Below, in pieces: positions 38,297 through 49,800 of a DNA stretch of 64,000 nucleotides. Under the pieces are notes generated by a model. It had not been told where the DNA came from, did no database searches, and saw nothing but the letters and a program-made list of their open reading frames with translations. Position numbers and translations under genes: made by a program. The stretch is from Carnobacterium jeotgali MS3 (GTDB lineage Bacteria; Bacillota; Bacilli; Lactobacillales; Carnobacteriaceae), in NCBI RefSeq assembly GCF_000745125.1, contig NZ_JQNF01000010.1, forward strand, positions 558,001 through 622,000, in the 5' to 3' direction. Positions within the stretch are counted from its first letter, which is position 1, and every line of letters starts with the position of its first letter.

Positions 38297-38329
38297 GAGT
38301 ACACCTCCATTATATTTTTTTTAATAAAA

Positions 38330-38638
38330 TTAAAGCTTGATTTCGATATCTACGCCAGATGGTAGATCTAGTTTTGTTAAAGCATCAACAGTTTTTGCTG
38401 TTGGGTTAACGATATCAATCACACGTTTGTGTGTAAGCATTTCAAATTGTTCGCGAGAATCTTTATATTTGTGAGTCGCACGGATCACTGTATAAAGAGT
38501 TCTTTCTGTTGGCAATGGAATTGGACCAGATACACTAGCACCAGTTCTTTTTGCTGTTTCTACAATTTTTTCCGCTGATTGATCTAAGATACGATGTTCA
38601 TATGCTTTTAAGCGGATACGAATCTTTTGTTTTGCCAT
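38330..38638 (-). CDS. rpsJ: 30S ribosomal protein S10 (NusE)
   Basis: 102 residues; [20 protein letters not shown] and the loop [22 protein letters not shown]10 sits in the head of the small subunit and also links NusG and NusB to transcription (NusE role). It is first in the S10-spc-alpha block; AGGAGG lies before the ATG. Confidence 0.98.
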   Translation of the reverse strand: MAKQKIRIRLKAYEHRILDQSAEKIVETAKRTGASVSGPIPLPTERTLYTVIRATHKYKDSREQFEMLTHKRVIDIVNPTAKTVDALTKLDLPSGVDIEIKL

Positions 38639-38802
38639 TATTTTCCCTCCTTCGCCTATTCTTATAAATTAGACATTGCTCCACGAAAATTTCCGTCACA
38701 CTCGCCGTGGCAAAGCGGCCGGGTGTGTCGCAACCTCTCGTTTCATAGCCATTTGGGTTTCTATCGAATACCCAGTACGATTCCACGTGTGAAATCAGCA
38801 CC
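38639..38802 (-). promoter_or_regulatory. rpsJ leader (candidate S10 leader)
   Basis: The leader of about 160 bases contains a G/C-rich hairpin at 38697-38727 (CACACTCGCCG with the CGGCCGGGTGTG side) and starts AAAAGGTGCT. Autoregulation by L4 or another ribosomal protein is inferred from position and structure only. Confidence 0.5.
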
Positions 38803-38808
38803 TTTTAT

Positions 38809-38837
38809 ATTATACAAAAAATAACTCTTTTAATCAA
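38809..38837 (-). promoter_or_regulatory. Promoter of the S10 operon
   Basis: TTGATT (38837-38832), 17-bp spacer, TATAAT (38814-38809), followed 3 bases on by AAAAGGTGCT. Confidence 0.85.
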
Positions 38838-38934
38838 GCATTTTTCGTTTAAATATTAAATTAATTTATTCTTACTTATAAACTATTTTTTTAGTTTTTG
38901 ATTTGCTTTTTTTATTCTCAAATAATTGTTTAAA

Positions 38935-38985
38935 AAAATAAACTAAGTTAGGAATACATCAACGTTTCCCATCTTAGCTTATTTC
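38935..38985 (-). terminator. Terminator of ilvE
   Basis: On the minus strand, AAATAAGCTAAG and CTTAGTTTATTT pair around a loop, followed by a T-run. It lies about 80 bases past the ilvE stop. A short TA repeat (about 39020-39045) lies between. Confidence 0.65.
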
Positions 38986-39063
38986 TTTTTATTTGTCTAT
39001 TTATTTGTTTTATTTTTTTCTTCTTCTATATATATATATATTTATACTCTCTATCGAATCCTA

Positions 39064-40086
39064 CTAAACTTTTACAATCCAGCCGTCCGGTGCTTCTACA
39101 TCACCATACTGGATTCCTGTCAGTTCTTCATATAATTTTTTAGTGACCGGTCCTGTTTCTGTTTCACTATAAAAGACATGAAAATCATCTTTGTATTGAA
39201 TTCCTCCAATTGGTGAAATCACGGCAGCCGTTCCACAAGCTCCGGCTTCTTCAAATCTTTCTAATTGGTCAATAAAGACGTCGCCTTCTACCACTTCAAG
39301 TCCTAGACGTTCTTTTGCAAGATAAAGCAAAGAATATTTTGTGATACTTGGTAGAATAGAAGGAGAAACTGGTGTCACAAATTTATTGTCTTTCGTGATG
39401 CCAAAGAAATTCGCTGAACCTACTTCTTCTATCTTAGTATGGGTTATTGGATCTAAATAAATCGCATCGCTAAAATTGCGTTTATGCGCTTCTACTCCCG
39501 GAAGTAAACTCCCCCCATAATTCCCTCCTACTTTAGCTGCACCTGTTCCATTACCAGCAGCTCTATCATAATCTGAGACGACAAAGTTCGTTGGGGTCAG
39601 TCCACCCTTAAAGTAAGCTCCTACAGGCATGCAAAAAATAGAGAACAAATACTCTTCAGCCGGTTTTACACCAATATTATCTCCAACACCAATCATATAT
39701 GGGCGAAGATACAAAGATCCTCCTGTTCCATAAGGCGGAATATATTGTTCATTCGCTTTTACTACTTTTTTAACAGCTTCAATAAATTCTTCTGTTGGTA
39801 CTACTGGCATCATTAAACGTCTACAGCTACGTTGCATCCGTTCAGCATTTTGTTCTGGTCTAAAAAGATTGATTGATCCATCTTTTGTTCGGTAAGCTTT
39901 CATCCCTTCAAAAACAGTTTGGCCATAGTGTAAGGCTGTCGACCCTTCACTGATATGAACTTTATTATCTTCTGATAAAGTTCCAGCATCCCATTGTCCG
40001 TCTTTCCAGTAAGAAATATACCGGTAGTCCGTTTTAATGTAACTAAAGCCTAAATTTTCCCAGTCAATGTCTACTGCTTTTACCAT
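39064..40086 (-). CDS. ilvE: Branched-chain amino acid aminotransferase
   Basis: 340 residues from ATG 40086, preceded by AAGGAGTGGTAATT. A class IV pyridoxal-phosphate aminotransferase that interconverts Leu, Ile and Val with their 2-oxo acids, using 2-oxoglutarate. The catalytic Lys lies in GTGAAKVGGNYGGSLL. EGMKAYRTKDGSINLFRPEQ, RPYMIGVG and EEVGSANFFG are BCAT II signatures. It stands alone between tuf and the S10 operon, with its own terminator at 38935-38985. In this group of bacteria it also makes branched 2-oxo acids for fatty-acid precursors. Confidence 0.95.
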   Translation of the reverse strand: MVKAVDIDWENLGFSYIKTDYRYISYWKDGQWDAGTLSEDNKVHISEGSTALHYGQTVFEGMKAYRTKDGSINLFRPEQNAERMQRSCRRLMMPVVPTEEFIEAVKKVVKANEQYIPPYGTGGSLYLRPYMIGVGDNIGVKPAEEYLFSIFCMPVGAYFKGGLTPTNFVVSDYDRAAGNGTGAAKVGGNYGGSLLPGVEAHKRNFSDAIYLDPITHTKIEEVGSANFFGITKDNKFVTPVSPSILPSITKYSLLYLAKERLGLEVVEGDVFIDQLERFEEAGACGTAAVISPIGGIQYKDDFHVFYSETETGPVTKKLYEELTGIQYGDVEAPDGWIVKV

Positions 40087-40254
40087 AATTACCACTCCTT
40101 ATCACTAATGCTATTTAGTGTAACACAACAATGATAAATTTATGAGAGTTTCCTTACTTTTATGTAAAAATTTCTTTTTCATTCTTTTGGATTACCTTGG
40201 TTAATATTATCTGAGCTTTTTAACTAGCACAAAACACAATTTCCTAGTACATAC

Positions 40255-40779
40255 TTACCCATTAAGGCTAAACGTAGTTTCTTTATACCCTATATCATTT
40301 AATATCTCTTGCACAACTTCTTCTTGCGTTGAGTCTTTCCTAATAGTTTTTTCGTTTGGAACCCCTAAATAATCTTTATCATTCCACCAACTGCGCATCT
40401 CAGTTTCTCCAAACTCATTTACTTTCCCTCTTTTTTTATGTCTTTCAAGGGTTTCTTCAAAAGGTATGTCAAAGTAATAAATATAAGTATCTGATTCAAA
40501 GACCTTGATTAGCTTTAGTAACATCTCTTTATATCTTTTAGTACTCAAAATACCTTCTACTATTACAAATGGGCATTTTCCTAAACCGTACTCAGCAATT
40601 TGCTTAATCAATTCTATAGATAAATTTCCTTCTCGATCATTAACTTTGAGCATATCCCGTCTAACCATATCTTGAGAAACAACTAAAGTCGCCTTTCCCA
40701 AGATTTCTTGCAGTCTTAAAGCAGTTGTTGTTTTGCCACTTCCAGAGTTGCCACGCAAAATAATTAGTTTTGAATTCAT
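40255..40779 (-). CDS. Small P-loop kinase-like ATPase
   Basis: 174 residues from ATG 40779, with AAGGGG 8 bases upstream; the longer reading to 40851 has no such signal. Walker A is LRGNSGSGKTTT (8-19), followed by SQDMVRRDML, VIVEGIL and DIPFEETLERHKKRG, a plan like AAA_33/zeta-toxin-type kinases and small-molecule kinases. The substrate is unknown. No antitoxin gene adjoins it, which argues against a toxin. It is monocistronic between ilvE and the tuf terminator. Confidence 0.75.
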   Translation of the reverse strand: MNSKLIILRGNSGSGKTTTALRLQEILGKATLVVSQDMVRRDMLKVNDREGNLSIELIKQIAEYGLGKCPFVIVEGILSTKRYKEMLLKLIKVFESDTYIYYFDIPFEETLERHKKRGKVNEFGETEMRSWWNDKDYLGVPNEKTIRKDSTQEEVVQEILNDIGYKETTFSLNG

Positions 40780-40864
40780 CTTTACAACCCCTTGTTCATT
40801 TTTAAGTGCTCTGCTCTTCGCACCTAGTATACTATACAAATAAAGCAACATTTAATAAAAAAAT

Positions 40865-40897
40865 AAAAAAGCCTTGTCGCAATGACAAGGCTTTTTT
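40865..40897 (-). terminator. Terminator of the str operon/tuf
   Basis: Perfect AAAAAAGCCTTGTC / GACAAGGCTTTTTT stem with a 5-base loop, about 65 bases past tuf. Confidence 0.95.
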
Positions 40898-40959
40898 CTC
40901 GGATGGGCACGCTCTATTCCAGATAGAGTCAATTTTTAAATTTTATTTTTAAGAGTTGA

Positions 40960-42150
40960 TTAAGCTTCGATTGAAGCTACAACGCCAGCTCCAACAGTAC
41001 GTCCACCTTCACGGATAGTGAATTTAGTACCTGGGTCGATAGCGATAGGTGCGATCAATTCAACGTTAATTGTAACGTTGTCTCCTGGCATAACCATTTC
41101 AGTACCTTCTGGTAACTCAACAACACCAGTTACGTCAGTAGTACGGAAGTAAAATTGTGGGCGGTAGTTAGCGAAGAATGGAGTGTGACGTCCACCTTCT
41201 TCTTTAGATAAGATATAAACTTCACCTGAGAATTTTGTATGTGGAGTAATTGAACCTGGTTTAGCTAAAACTTGTCCACGTTGGATGTCTTCACGAGCAA
41301 CCCCACGTAATAATGCACCAATGTTGTCCCCTGCTTGAGCAAAGTCTAACAATTTACGGAACATTTCAACACCAGTAACTGTTGATTTAGTAGTAGCTTC
41401 GTGAATTCCGATGATTTCTACTTCTTCACCGACTTTGATTTGTCCAGTTTCTACACGTCCTGTAGCAACTGTTCCACGTCCAGTAATTGAGAATACATCC
41501 TCAACTGGCATCATGAATGGTTTGTCAGTATCACGTTCTGGAGTTGGGATGTAAGAATCTACAGCATCCATCAATTCCATGATTTTATCTTCGAATTCTT
41601 CAACGCCTTCAAGAGCTTTAAGAGCTGAACCAGAGATAACTGGAGTGTCATCGCCTGGGAAGTCATATTCTGACAATAAGTCACGAACTTCCATTTCAAC
41701 TAATTCTAATAATTCTTCATCATCAACTTGGTCAACTTTGTTTAAGAAAACAACGATGTATGGAACACCAACTTGGCGAGACAATAGAATGTGTTCACGA
41801 GTTTGTGGCATTGGACCATCAGCAGCAGATACTACTAAGATAGCTCCATCCATTTGTGCAGCACCAGTGATCATGTTTTTAACGTAATCGGCATGGCCTG
41901 GGCAATCTACGTGAGCGTAGTGACGAGTTGCAGTTTCGTATTCAACGTGAGAAGTGTTGATCGTGATTCCACGTTCGCGTTCTTCAGGAGCTCCATCGAT
42001 TGAAGCGTAGTCCGTTGCAGTACTCTTGAAACCTCTTTTAGCTAATACAGTTGTGATTGCAGCAGTTAATGTTGTTTTACCATGGTCAACGTGTCCAATA
42101 GTACCAATGTTAACGTGCGTTTTTGAGCGATCGTATTTTTCTTTTGCCAT
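40960..42150 (-). CDS. tuf: Elongation factor Tu
   Basis: 396 residues. GTPase motifs [18 protein letters not shown] and NKVDQVDD; switch [10 protein letters not shown]. It delivers aminoacyl-tRNA to the ribosome. It follows fusA but has a separate strong promoter at 42233-42261, allowing the high expression EF-Tu needs. AGGAGG sits before the ATG. Confidence 0.99.
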   Translation of the reverse strand: MAKEKYDRSKTHVNIGTIGHVDHGKTTLTAAITTVLAKRGFKSTATDYASIDGAPEERERGITINTSHVEYETATRHYAHVDCPGHADYVKNMITGAAQMDGAILVVSAADGPMPQTREHILLSRQVGVPYIVVFLNKVDQVDDEELLELVEMEVRDLLSEYDFPGDDTPVISGSALKALEGVEEFEDKIMELMDAVDSYIPTPERDTDKPFMMPVEDVFSITGRGTVATGRVETGQIKVGEEVEIIGIHEATTKSTVTGVEMFRKLLDFAQAGDNIGALLRGVAREDIQRGQVLAKPGSITPHTKFSGEVYILSKEEGGRHTPFFANYRPQFYFRTTDVTGVVELPEGTEMVMPGDNVTINVELIAPIAIDPGTKFTIREGGRTVGAGVVASIEA

Positions 42151-42232
42151 TTTAGTAATTTCCTCCTCATAATGAGTTCTTTTTTTATTGATAAGAATAG
42201 AGCGTTTTGCTCCACCCTCATCATTTGTAAAA

Positions 42233-42261
42233 ATTATAACGATTATTCTTTAGAAAATCAA
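42233..42261 (-). promoter_or_regulatory. tuf promoter
   Basis: TTGATT (42261-42256), 17-bp spacer, TATAAT (42238-42233), in the fusA-tuf gap. Confidence 0.8.
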
Positions 42262-42288
42262 TACTTAAGGTTGGAGAACTAATTAAGA

Positions 42289-44376
42289 TTAACTAGCTGT
42301 TCCACCATTTTTCTTGATGATTTCTTCAGAGATAGATTTTGGTACATCTTCATAATGATCAAATGTCATTGAGAAAGTACCGCGACCTTGTGTTGCTGAA
42401 CGTAATGCAGTTGCATAACCGAACATTTCAGCTAATGGAATCATACCTTTAACGATAGTAGTATTTCCACGAGCTTCAGAACCTTCGATACGTCCACGAC
42501 GAGCAGAGATGTGTCCCATTACGTCTCCTAAATAATCTTCAGGAATTGTAATTTCAACACCCATCATAGGCTCTAAAATAACTGGATTTGCTTTTTTAGC
42601 AGCATTTTTCAATGCCATTGAAGCAGCAACTTTAAAGGCAGTTTCATTTGAATCGACATCATGGTATGAACCATCATAAAGTTTTGCTTTAATATCAACT
42701 AATGGATATCCAGCAAGAACTCCGTTGTCTAATGAAGCTTCTAAACCAGCTTTTACTGCTGGGATATATTCACGAGGAACAGTACCACCAACGATTGCAT
42801 CTTCAAAGTCAAAACCTTTTCCTTCTTCATTAGGAGAGAATTCGATCCATACGTGACCGTATTGACCTTTACCACCTGATTGACGAACGAATTTACCTTC
42901 AGCTTGAGTAGAACCACGGAATGTTTCACGATAAGAAACTTGTGGAGCACCAACACTAGCTTCAACATTGAATTCACGTCTCATACGGTCAACAATGATG
43001 TCCAAGTGTAACTCACCCATACCAGCGATAATTGTTTCGCCAGTTTCGTGGTCAGTTTCAGCACGGAAAGTTGGATCTTCTTCAGCAAGTTTTTGTAACG
43101 CAACACCCATTTTATCTTGGTCAGCTTTTGATTTTGGTTCAATAGCTACTTGGATAACTGGTTCTGGGAAGTCCATTGATTCTAAGATTACTTGATCTTT
43201 TTCATCACATAAAGTGTCCCCAGTAGTCGTATTTTTCAATCCGACAGCTGCAGCAATATCTCCAGCAAATACTTCAGGAATTTCGCTACGAGAGTTCGCA
43301 TGCATTTGTAAGATACGTCCTACACGTTCACGTTTTCCTTTAGTTGAGTTTTGTACATAAGATCCTGCTTGTAACGTACCAGAATAAACACGGAAGAAAG
43401 TTAAACGACCTACGTACGGGTCAGTCATAACCTTAAATGCCAATGCTGAGAATGGTTCGCTGTCATCAGAGTGACGTTCTACAGTTTCTTCAGAATCTGG
43501 TAAGATCCCTTGGATTGCAGGTACATCAAGTGGTGACGGTAGGTAGTCAACGACTGCATCAAGCATCATTTGAACACCTTTGTTTTTGAATGCTGAACCA
43601 CATAAAACTGGGTAGAATTCAACGTTAACTGTTGCAGTACGGATAGCTTTTTTCAATTCAGCTTCAGAGATTTCTTCACCTTCAAGATATTTCTCCATTA
43701 AAGCTTCATCTGTATCAGCTACTGCTTCAACTAATTTTGTACGCCATTCTTCTGCTAGTTCTACGTATTCTTCAGGAATTTCTTCCTCGCGGATATCTGT
43801 TCCTAAATCATTTGTATACATTTCAGCTTTCATCTTGATTAAGTCAATGATACCTGTGAAGTTATCTTCAGCACCAATTGGCAATTGAATCGGATGAGCG
43901 TTTGCTTGTAAGCGATCAATAATAGTACCCACAGAATACAAGAAATCTGCACCTGTTTTGTCCATTTTGTTTACAAATACAATACGAGGTACGCCGTAAG
44001 TTGTCGCTTGACGCCAAACCGTTTCAGTTTGAGGCTCAACACCTGATTGTGCATCAAGTAAAGCAACAGCACCATCTAGTACACGTAGAGAACGTTCAAC
44101 TTCAACAGTGAAGTCAACGTGACCAGGAGTATCGATGATGTTTACGCGGTGATCATGCCAAGCAGCTGTTGTTGCAGCTGATGTAATTGTAATACCACGT
44201 TCTTGTTCTTGTTCCATCCAGTCCATTTGTGAAGCACCCTCATGGGTTTCACCGATTTTGTGGATTTTACCAGTATAATAAAGAACACGTTCAGTTGTTG
44301 TTGTTTTACCAGCATCAATATGAGCCATGATTCCGATATTACGGGTATTCTCTAGAGAAAATTCTCTTTTTGCCAT
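42289..44376 (-). CDS. fusA: Elongation factor G
   Basis: 695 residues. GTPase motifs [18 protein letters not shown] and NKMDKTGAD; domain [17 protein letters not shown]. It moves tRNA and mRNA through the ribosome after peptide transfer and helps recycling. Third gene of rpsL-rpsG-fusA-tuf; AGAGGTG precedes the ATG. Confidence 0.99.
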   Translation of the reverse strand: MAKREFSLENTRNIGIMAHIDAGKTTTTERVLYYTGKIHKIGETHEGASQMDWMEQEQERGITITSAATTAAWHDHRVNIIDTPGHVDFTVEVERSLRVLDGAVALLDAQSGVEPQTETVWRQATTYGVPRIVFVNKMDKTGADFLYSVGTIIDRLQANAHPIQLPIGAEDNFTGIIDLIKMKAEMYTNDLGTDIREEEIPEEYVELAEEWRTKLVEAVADTDEALMEKYLEGEEISEAELKKAIRTATVNVEFYPVLCGSAFKNKGVQMMLDAVVDYLPSPLDVPAIQGILPDSEETVERHSDDSEPFSALAFKVMTDPYVGRLTFFRVYSGTLQAGSYVQNSTKGKRERVGRILQMHANSRSEIPEVFAGDIAAAVGLKNTTTGDTLCDEKDQVILESMDFPEPVIQVAIEPKSKADQDKMGVALQKLAEEDPTFRAETDHETGETIIAGMGELHLDIIVDRMRREFNVEASVGAPQVSYRETFRGSTQAEGKFVRQSGGKGQYGHVWIEFSPNEEGKGFDFEDAIVGGTVPREYIPAVKAGLEASLDNGVLAGYPLVDIKAKLYDGSYHDVDSNETAFKVAASMALKNAAKKANPVILEPMMGVEITIPEDYLGDVMGHISARRGRIEGSEARGNTTIVKGMIPLAEMFGYATALRSATQGRGTFSMTFDHYEDVPKSISEEIIKKNGGTAS

Positions 44377-44481
44377 CTTGCAATAACACCTCTCTTAAAT
44401 TAATTTGAACTAAGAAACTTCAATTTTTCCTTTAAAGACTACGCTGCACAAATGGCAACGCAGTCTTTTCTAGAAAAAATC

Positions 44482-44952
44482 TTACCAGCGGTAATGAGCA
44501 AACGCTTTGTTAGCTTCAGCCATTTTATGAGTGTCTTCACGTTTTTTAACTGCTGCTCCAGTATTGTTAGCAGCATCCATGATTTCTTTAGCAAGACGTT
44601 GTTCCATAGTATCTTCTCCGCGTAAACGAGAGTAGCTTACTAACCAACGAAGAGCAAGAGCCGTACGACGTTCTGGACGAACTTCGATCGGAACTTGGTA
44701 GTTAGAACCCCCAACACGGCGAGCTTTAACTTCAAGAACAGGCATGATATTTTTCATTGCTTGTTCAAATACTTCAATAGGTTCATTGCCAGTTTGTTCT
44801 TTAATCATGTCAAATGCATTATAAAGAATTGTAGCAGCTTTCCCACGTTTTCCGTCAACCATGATACGGTTGATCAAACGAGTTACAAGTTTAGAATTAT
44901 ATAGTGGATCAGGTAAAACATCACGTTTAGTAATAGGACCTTTACGAGGCAT
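44482..44952 (-). CDS. rpsG: 30S ribosomal protein S7
   Basis: 156 residues; [20 protein letters not shown] at the start, [20 protein letters not shown] in the core, ending [12 protein letters not shown]. It nucleates assembly of the small-subunit head. It follows rpsL by about 70 bases. Confidence 0.98.
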   Translation of the reverse strand: MPRKGPITKRDVLPDPLYNSKLVTRLINRIMVDGKRGKAATILYNAFDMIKEQTGNEPIEVFEQAMKNIMPVLEVKARRVGGSNYQVPIEVRPERRTALALRWLVSYSRLRGEDTMEQRLAKEIMDAANNTGAAVKKREDTHKMAEANKAFAHYRW

Positions 44953-45020
44953 CCAAATTCCTCCTTTCGATAATAATTATCTTTTTAGAATAGTTTTTGT
45001 TTTTTTAAGCACTAAGCTTA

Positions 45021-45431
45021 TTATTTAGGGCGTTTAGTTCCGTATTTAGAACGGCTTTGTTTACGATCTGCAACACCAGCAGTATCTAAAGCTCCACGAA
45101 CGATGTGGTAACGAACTCCTGGTAAATCTTTCACTCGTCCTCCACGTAAAAGAACCACACTATGTTCTTGCAAGTTGTGACCTTCACCTGGGATATAAGC
45201 AGTTACTTCAATTAAGTTAGACAAACGAACACGTGCATATTTACGTAACGCTGAGTTAGGTTTTTTAGGAGTCATAGTTCCCACACGAGTACAAACACCA
45301 CGTTTTTGAGGTGAGTTTACTGTTGTTTGTTTTTTTCTTTTGCTGTTGTAACCTCTGTTTAAAGCCGGAGATTCAGACTTTTCAATTTTTGATTTACGAG
45401 GTTTACGTACTAATTGATTAATAGTAGGCAT
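45021..45431 (-). CDS. rpsL: 30S ribosomal protein S12
   Basis: 136 residues. [33 protein letters not shown] and the streptomycin-site loop [17 protein letters not shown] are intact; the lysines at the classic resistance positions (in KKPNS and RVKDL) are wild type, so streptomycin resistance of ribosomal type is not expected. First gene of the str operon. Confidence 0.98.
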   Translation of the reverse strand: MPTINQLVRKPRKSKIEKSESPALNRGYNSKRKKQTTVNSPQKRGVCTRVGTMTPKKPNSALRKYARVRLSNLIEVTAYIPGEGHNLQEHSVVLLRGGRVKDLPGVRYHIVRGALDTAGVADRKQSRSKYGTKRPK

Positions 45432-45600
45432 CGATTGTTTCCTCCTTCCCTATGTTATTATTCTAGTCCACACATCCAGGCGGTTCTTTTTTCAGCAAAA
45501 AAATAAGTGCTGCAAAATTGCAACCAACCGTTCCGTATAGTTTAAGGCCAATGTACCAGTCAGCACGACTGATAGACAGGAATCTGCGTACAAAAGCACC
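45432..45600 (-). promoter_or_regulatory. rpsL leader
   Basis: About 170 untranslated bases start AAAAGGTGCTTTTG, matching the start of the rpsJ leader (AAAAGGTGCTGATTT). They include a TGCAGCA/TGCTGAAAA pairing and end in GGAAGGAGG. A regulatory role for the shared start is inferred. Confidence 0.45.
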
Positions 45601-45606
45601 TTTTGA

Positions 45607-45635
45607 ATCATAACATGGTCTAATAATATTGTCAA
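45607..45635 (-). promoter_or_regulatory. str operon promoter
   Basis: TTGACA (45635-45630), 17-bp spacer, TATGAT (45612-45607). Confidence 0.88.
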
Positions 45636-45773
45636 CAAGTTGAGTTGAAAATGCTAAAAGTTTTTTTATCTTTTTTGCACTTTCATTAGTATACTCCTAC
45701 TCTCTATTTTTTTAAAGCTTTCTTTACTAAATAACAGATATTTATTGTAACTTATTGAATCGAGGCGAAAAAA

Positions 45774-46526
45774 ATGCAGACAAGTATCTTGTTTTTACTT
45801 ATTTGGTTTACAGGGTGTTGTTTTGGTTCTTTTTTAATGGTAGTTGGTTTAAGAGTGCCTATTCATCAATCTATTGTCTTTCCACGTTCTCACTGTCCGA
45901 ATTGTCAGCAAACATTGCAGGTTTTTGAGCTGATCCCTATTTTATCTTATGTTATTCAAAAAGGGCGGTGCCGAAATTGCAAACAGCCTATTTCCATTTT
46001 ATATCCTTTAGCCGAAGCTTTCACTGGAGCTATCTTTTTAGCTACCTTTTTAACTTTCCTGTATTCACCAACAGAAGGCTTATTTGTTATCGGAATTATT
46101 TCCTTCAGTCTCATCTTTATCATTACGGATATTTGCTATCAACTCTTACCTGACCGTTTAATGCTTTTTTTCTTGTTGTGGGTTTTCTTAGGTCGTTTGG
46201 CAATCCATCCTCATCCTTTCAGCTCTTATCTTTTTAGCGGTTTTGGTTTTTTCTGTTTTTTTTACCTGCTTTATCAGTTCTCTTCTACTCCTATAGGTGG
46301 CGGTGACGTAAAATTATTCGGTATCATCGGATTATTACTTGGTTATAACTTAACTTTGATTGCTATTATGATTGCTTGCTTTTTAGCACTTTTAATTCAT
46401 TTTCCATTAGTGGTCAGCAAAAAAATCCCCTATAAACATCCTATTCCATTTGCCCCCTTTATTTTTTTAGGAACATTTTCGACTTATTTTTTACAAGATT
46501 TTTTCACGACTTGGTTGTTAATGTAA
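45774..46526 (+). CDS. comC: Prepilin peptidase (type IV pilin/competence, A24 family)
   Basis: 250 residues. Two CxxC pairs (SHCPNCQQ and GRCRNCKQ, about 41-76) mark the N-terminal DiS_P_DiS domain. Catalytic Asp residues are in IITDICYQLLPDR and the GGGDVKLFG motif, followed by several membrane segments. It cleaves the leader of pseudopilins and sometimes methylates the new N terminus; in Lactobacillales it processes ComG pseudopilins for DNA uptake. It is the only plus-strand gene in this core region, convergent to rpoC and divergent from rpsL. GAGGCG precedes the ATG. Confidence 0.92.
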   Translation: MQTSILFLLIWFTGCCFGSFLMVVGLRVPIHQSIVFPRSHCPNCQQTLQVFELIPILSYVIQKGRCRNCKQPISILYPLAEAFTGAIFLATFLTFLYSPTEGLFVIGIISFSLIFIITDICYQLLPDRLMLFFLLWVFLGRLAIHPHPFSSYLFSGFGFFCFFYLLYQFSSTPIGGGDVKLFGIIGLLLGYNLTLIAIMIACFLALLIHFPLVVSKKIPYKHPIPFAPFIFLGTFSTYFLQDFFTTWLLM

Positions 46527-46768
46527 AATTAAAAAATTCATCACTAAAAAAAGTATTCGCACACTGTATTGAGAGATTTATCGTATTTATATGGTGTGCA
46601 AATGCTTGTTAAGTACCATAGGGTTAATACATACACACTTGTATAGTCTTTAACTCGATTTTAAATACCCTATGACAATCCATTCATCCTTAACACGGTA
46701 CTTCGCACCTCTTTAATTGAATTGTTCTAGTTCAAAAAACAACATTTTAATCATTTGCTAAAATGAAC

Positions 46769-46808
46769 AAAAAAAAGAGCCCTCATATCAGATATGAGGA
46801 ACTCTTTT
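46769..46808 (-). terminator. rpoBC terminator
   Basis: On the minus strand AAAAGAG, then CCTCATATC-T-GATATGAGG, then CTCTTTTTTTT; 5 bases past the rpoC stop. Confidence 0.9.
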
Positions 46809-46812
46809 CAAG

Positions 46813-49800
46813 TTATTTAGGTTCGATTTGGTCATTGATACTGTAAACATTTTCGCTTACAACGCCAACGCCTTTAGGTTTCATTTTACGGTATTTAGCC
46901 ATTCCGGTACCAGCTGGAATAACTTTACCAATGATAACATTTTCTTTCAATCCTAATAACGGATCACGTTTTCCACGAATAGCAGCATCAGTTAAGACAC
47001 GTGTTGTTTCTTGGAATGATGCAGCAGATAAGAAACTATTTGTTTCAAGGGAAGCTTTTGTAATTCCAAGCAATACAGGACGAGCCGTTGCAGGAATTCC
47101 GCCAGATACCAATGTGTCAAAGTTTTTATCTGTGTAATCATGAATGTCAATCAATGTACCTGGTAAAATATCTGTTTCACCTGGATCCATTACGCGTACT
47201 TTACGTAGCATTTGACGTACCATAACTTCGATATGTTTGTCGCCGATTTCTACCCCTTGCATACGGTATACTTTTTGAACTTCACGTAGCAAGTAGTTTT
47301 CAACAGCAAGCACATCACGAACACGTAATAATTCTTTAGGATCAATTGAACCTTGGTCTAATGCTTCACCACGGTGAATAATATCTCCTTCTTCAACTTT
47401 CAAACGTGCAGAGAAAGGTACTTGGTAAGAACGAGTATCCGTATCTCCCTTGATTGTAACTTCTTTCGTACGAGCTGCTGGATTTTCATCGATCGATACG
47501 ACTTCCCCAGTAACTTCAGTAATGACAGCTTGACCTTTAGGGTGACGAGCTTCAAAAATTTCTTGGATACGAGGAAGCCCTTGAGTAATATCATCTCCGG
47601 CAACCCCACCTGTATGGAACGTACGCATTGTTAATTGAGTACCGGGTTCTCCGATTGATTGAGCGGCAATTGTTCCAACTGCTTCTCCAACTTCAACTTC
47701 AGAACCGGTTGCTAAGTTACGGCCATAACAATGTTTACATACACCGTGTTTAGTATTACATGTAAATACGGAACGAATCGTAATTTCTTCGATTCCTGCA
47801 GCTATTATCTCTCTTGCAATGTCTTCAGTAATAATTTGGTTTTCACCAATAATAACTGTTCCATCTTCAGGGTTAAAGACTGTTTTACGAGTGTAACGTC
47901 CTAATAGGCGTTCTTCAAGTGGTTCAATTACTTCGTTTCCTTCTTTGATTGCTTGAATCACTAATCCACGGTCAGAACCACAGTCTGTTTCACGAATGAT
48001 AACATCTTGTGCAACGTCAACTAAACGACGAGTCAAGTAACCTGAGTCGGCTGTTTTCAAGGCTGTATCGGTCATCCCTTTACGAGCTCCATGGGTAGAG
48101 ATAAACATTTCTAAGACAGATAATCCTTCACGGAAGTTAGAAGTAACCGGTAATTCCATGATTTGACCATTCGGTGCAGCCATCAATCCACGCATACCAG
48201 CAAGCTGAGTAAAGTTGGAAATATTCCCACGGGCACCAGAGTCACTCATCATGAAGATTGGGTTAAGGTCATTCAAACTTTCCATTAAGCGGATTTGAAT
48301 GTGATCTTTTGTTTTGTTCCAGATATCAATAACACGTTCATAACGTTCTTCATCCGTAATTAAACCACGACGGAATTGTTTCGTTACTTTTTCAACTTGT
48401 TTATGAGCATTATCTAGAATTTCTTGTTTTTCTTCTAATACTACGATGTCGGAGATACCAACTGTAATACCAGCTTTTGTTGAATATTTGTATCCTAGAT
48501 CTTTCATTCTGTCTAGCATTTTAGACGTTTCAGTTATTTTGAATCGTTTGAATACTTCAGCAATGATATTTCCAAGATTTTTCTTTTTGAATGGTTTGAC
48601 TAATTCTTGAGCTTGAATGTGTTCAAGAACATTTATGCCACCTTCAACAAAATAGCTGTCTGGAGTTTGCACTTCTAAGTTACTTTGTGTTGGTTCATTC
48701 ATATACGGGAATTCATTTGGCATGATATCGTTAAAGATCAATTTACCAACAGTAGTGATCATTAATTTATCTTTTTGCCATTCAGTAAATGGTTTGTTTG
48801 GAATATCAGTTGGTTTGATTGCAATTCTAGAATGCAAATGAACATATCCGCTTTGGTAAGCAAGCATTGCTTCATTCAAACTACTAAATTGCATTCCTTC
48901 GCCTTCGCGTCCTTCTTCTTCCATTGTTAGGTAATAGTTACCTAACACCATATCTTGAGATGGTGTTACTACTGGTTTACCATCTTTTGGATTTAAAATG
49001 TTTTGGGCAGCTAGCATCAACATACGAGCTTCAGCTTGTGCTTCGTCACTTAAAGGTACGTGGACAGCCATTTGGTCACCATCAAAATCGGCATTATACG
49101 CTTCACATACTAATGGGTGAAGACGGATAGCTTTACCTTCAACAAGAACGGGTTCAAATGCTTGAATTCCAAGTCTGTGTAAAGTAGGTGCGCGGTTCAA
49201 TAGTACTGGATGTTCACGGATAACTTCTTCTAAGATTGGCCAGATAGCATCATCTTGACGGTCAATTTTACGTTTTGCATTTTTAATGTTACTTGCAATA
49301 TCACGTGAAACTAACTCTTTCATTACAAAAGGTTTGAACAATTCAATTGCCATTTGTTTTGGTAAGCCACATTGGTACATTTTCAAGAAAGGTCCAACAA
49401 CGATAACAGAACGTCCTGAATAATCGACACGTTTACCTAGCAAGTTTTGACGGAAACGTCCTTGTTTCCCTTTAAGCATATGTGACAATGATTTCAATGG
49501 ACGGTTACCTGGTCCAGTAACTGGACGGCCACGACGACCATTATCGATCAATGCATCTACTGCTTCTTGCAACATACGTTTTTCATTTTGTACTATAATG
49601 TTTGGAGCGTTTAAATCTAATAAACGTTTCAAACGGTTGTTACGGTTGATTACACGACGGTACAAGTCATTTAAGTCACTTGTAGCGAAACGTCCACCTT
49701 CTAATTGAACCATTGGGCGAATTTCTGGTGGGATGATAGGAATAACATCCATTACCATCCATGAAGGGTGGTTTCCAGAATTACGGAATGCTTCTAAGAT

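Noticed and set aside
38598-38801. 67-residue minus-strand frame over the rpsJ leader
   Set aside because: It runs through the rpsJ ribosome site and leader hairpin, with no ribosome site of its own.
39020-39045. TA dinucleotide run as a repeat element or tandem -10
   Set aside because: Short simple sequence in AT-rich DNA; no -35 or gene start fits it.
40255-40779. Zeta-type toxin
   Set aside because: No antitoxin gene next to it; only the general P-loop kinase plan is shared.
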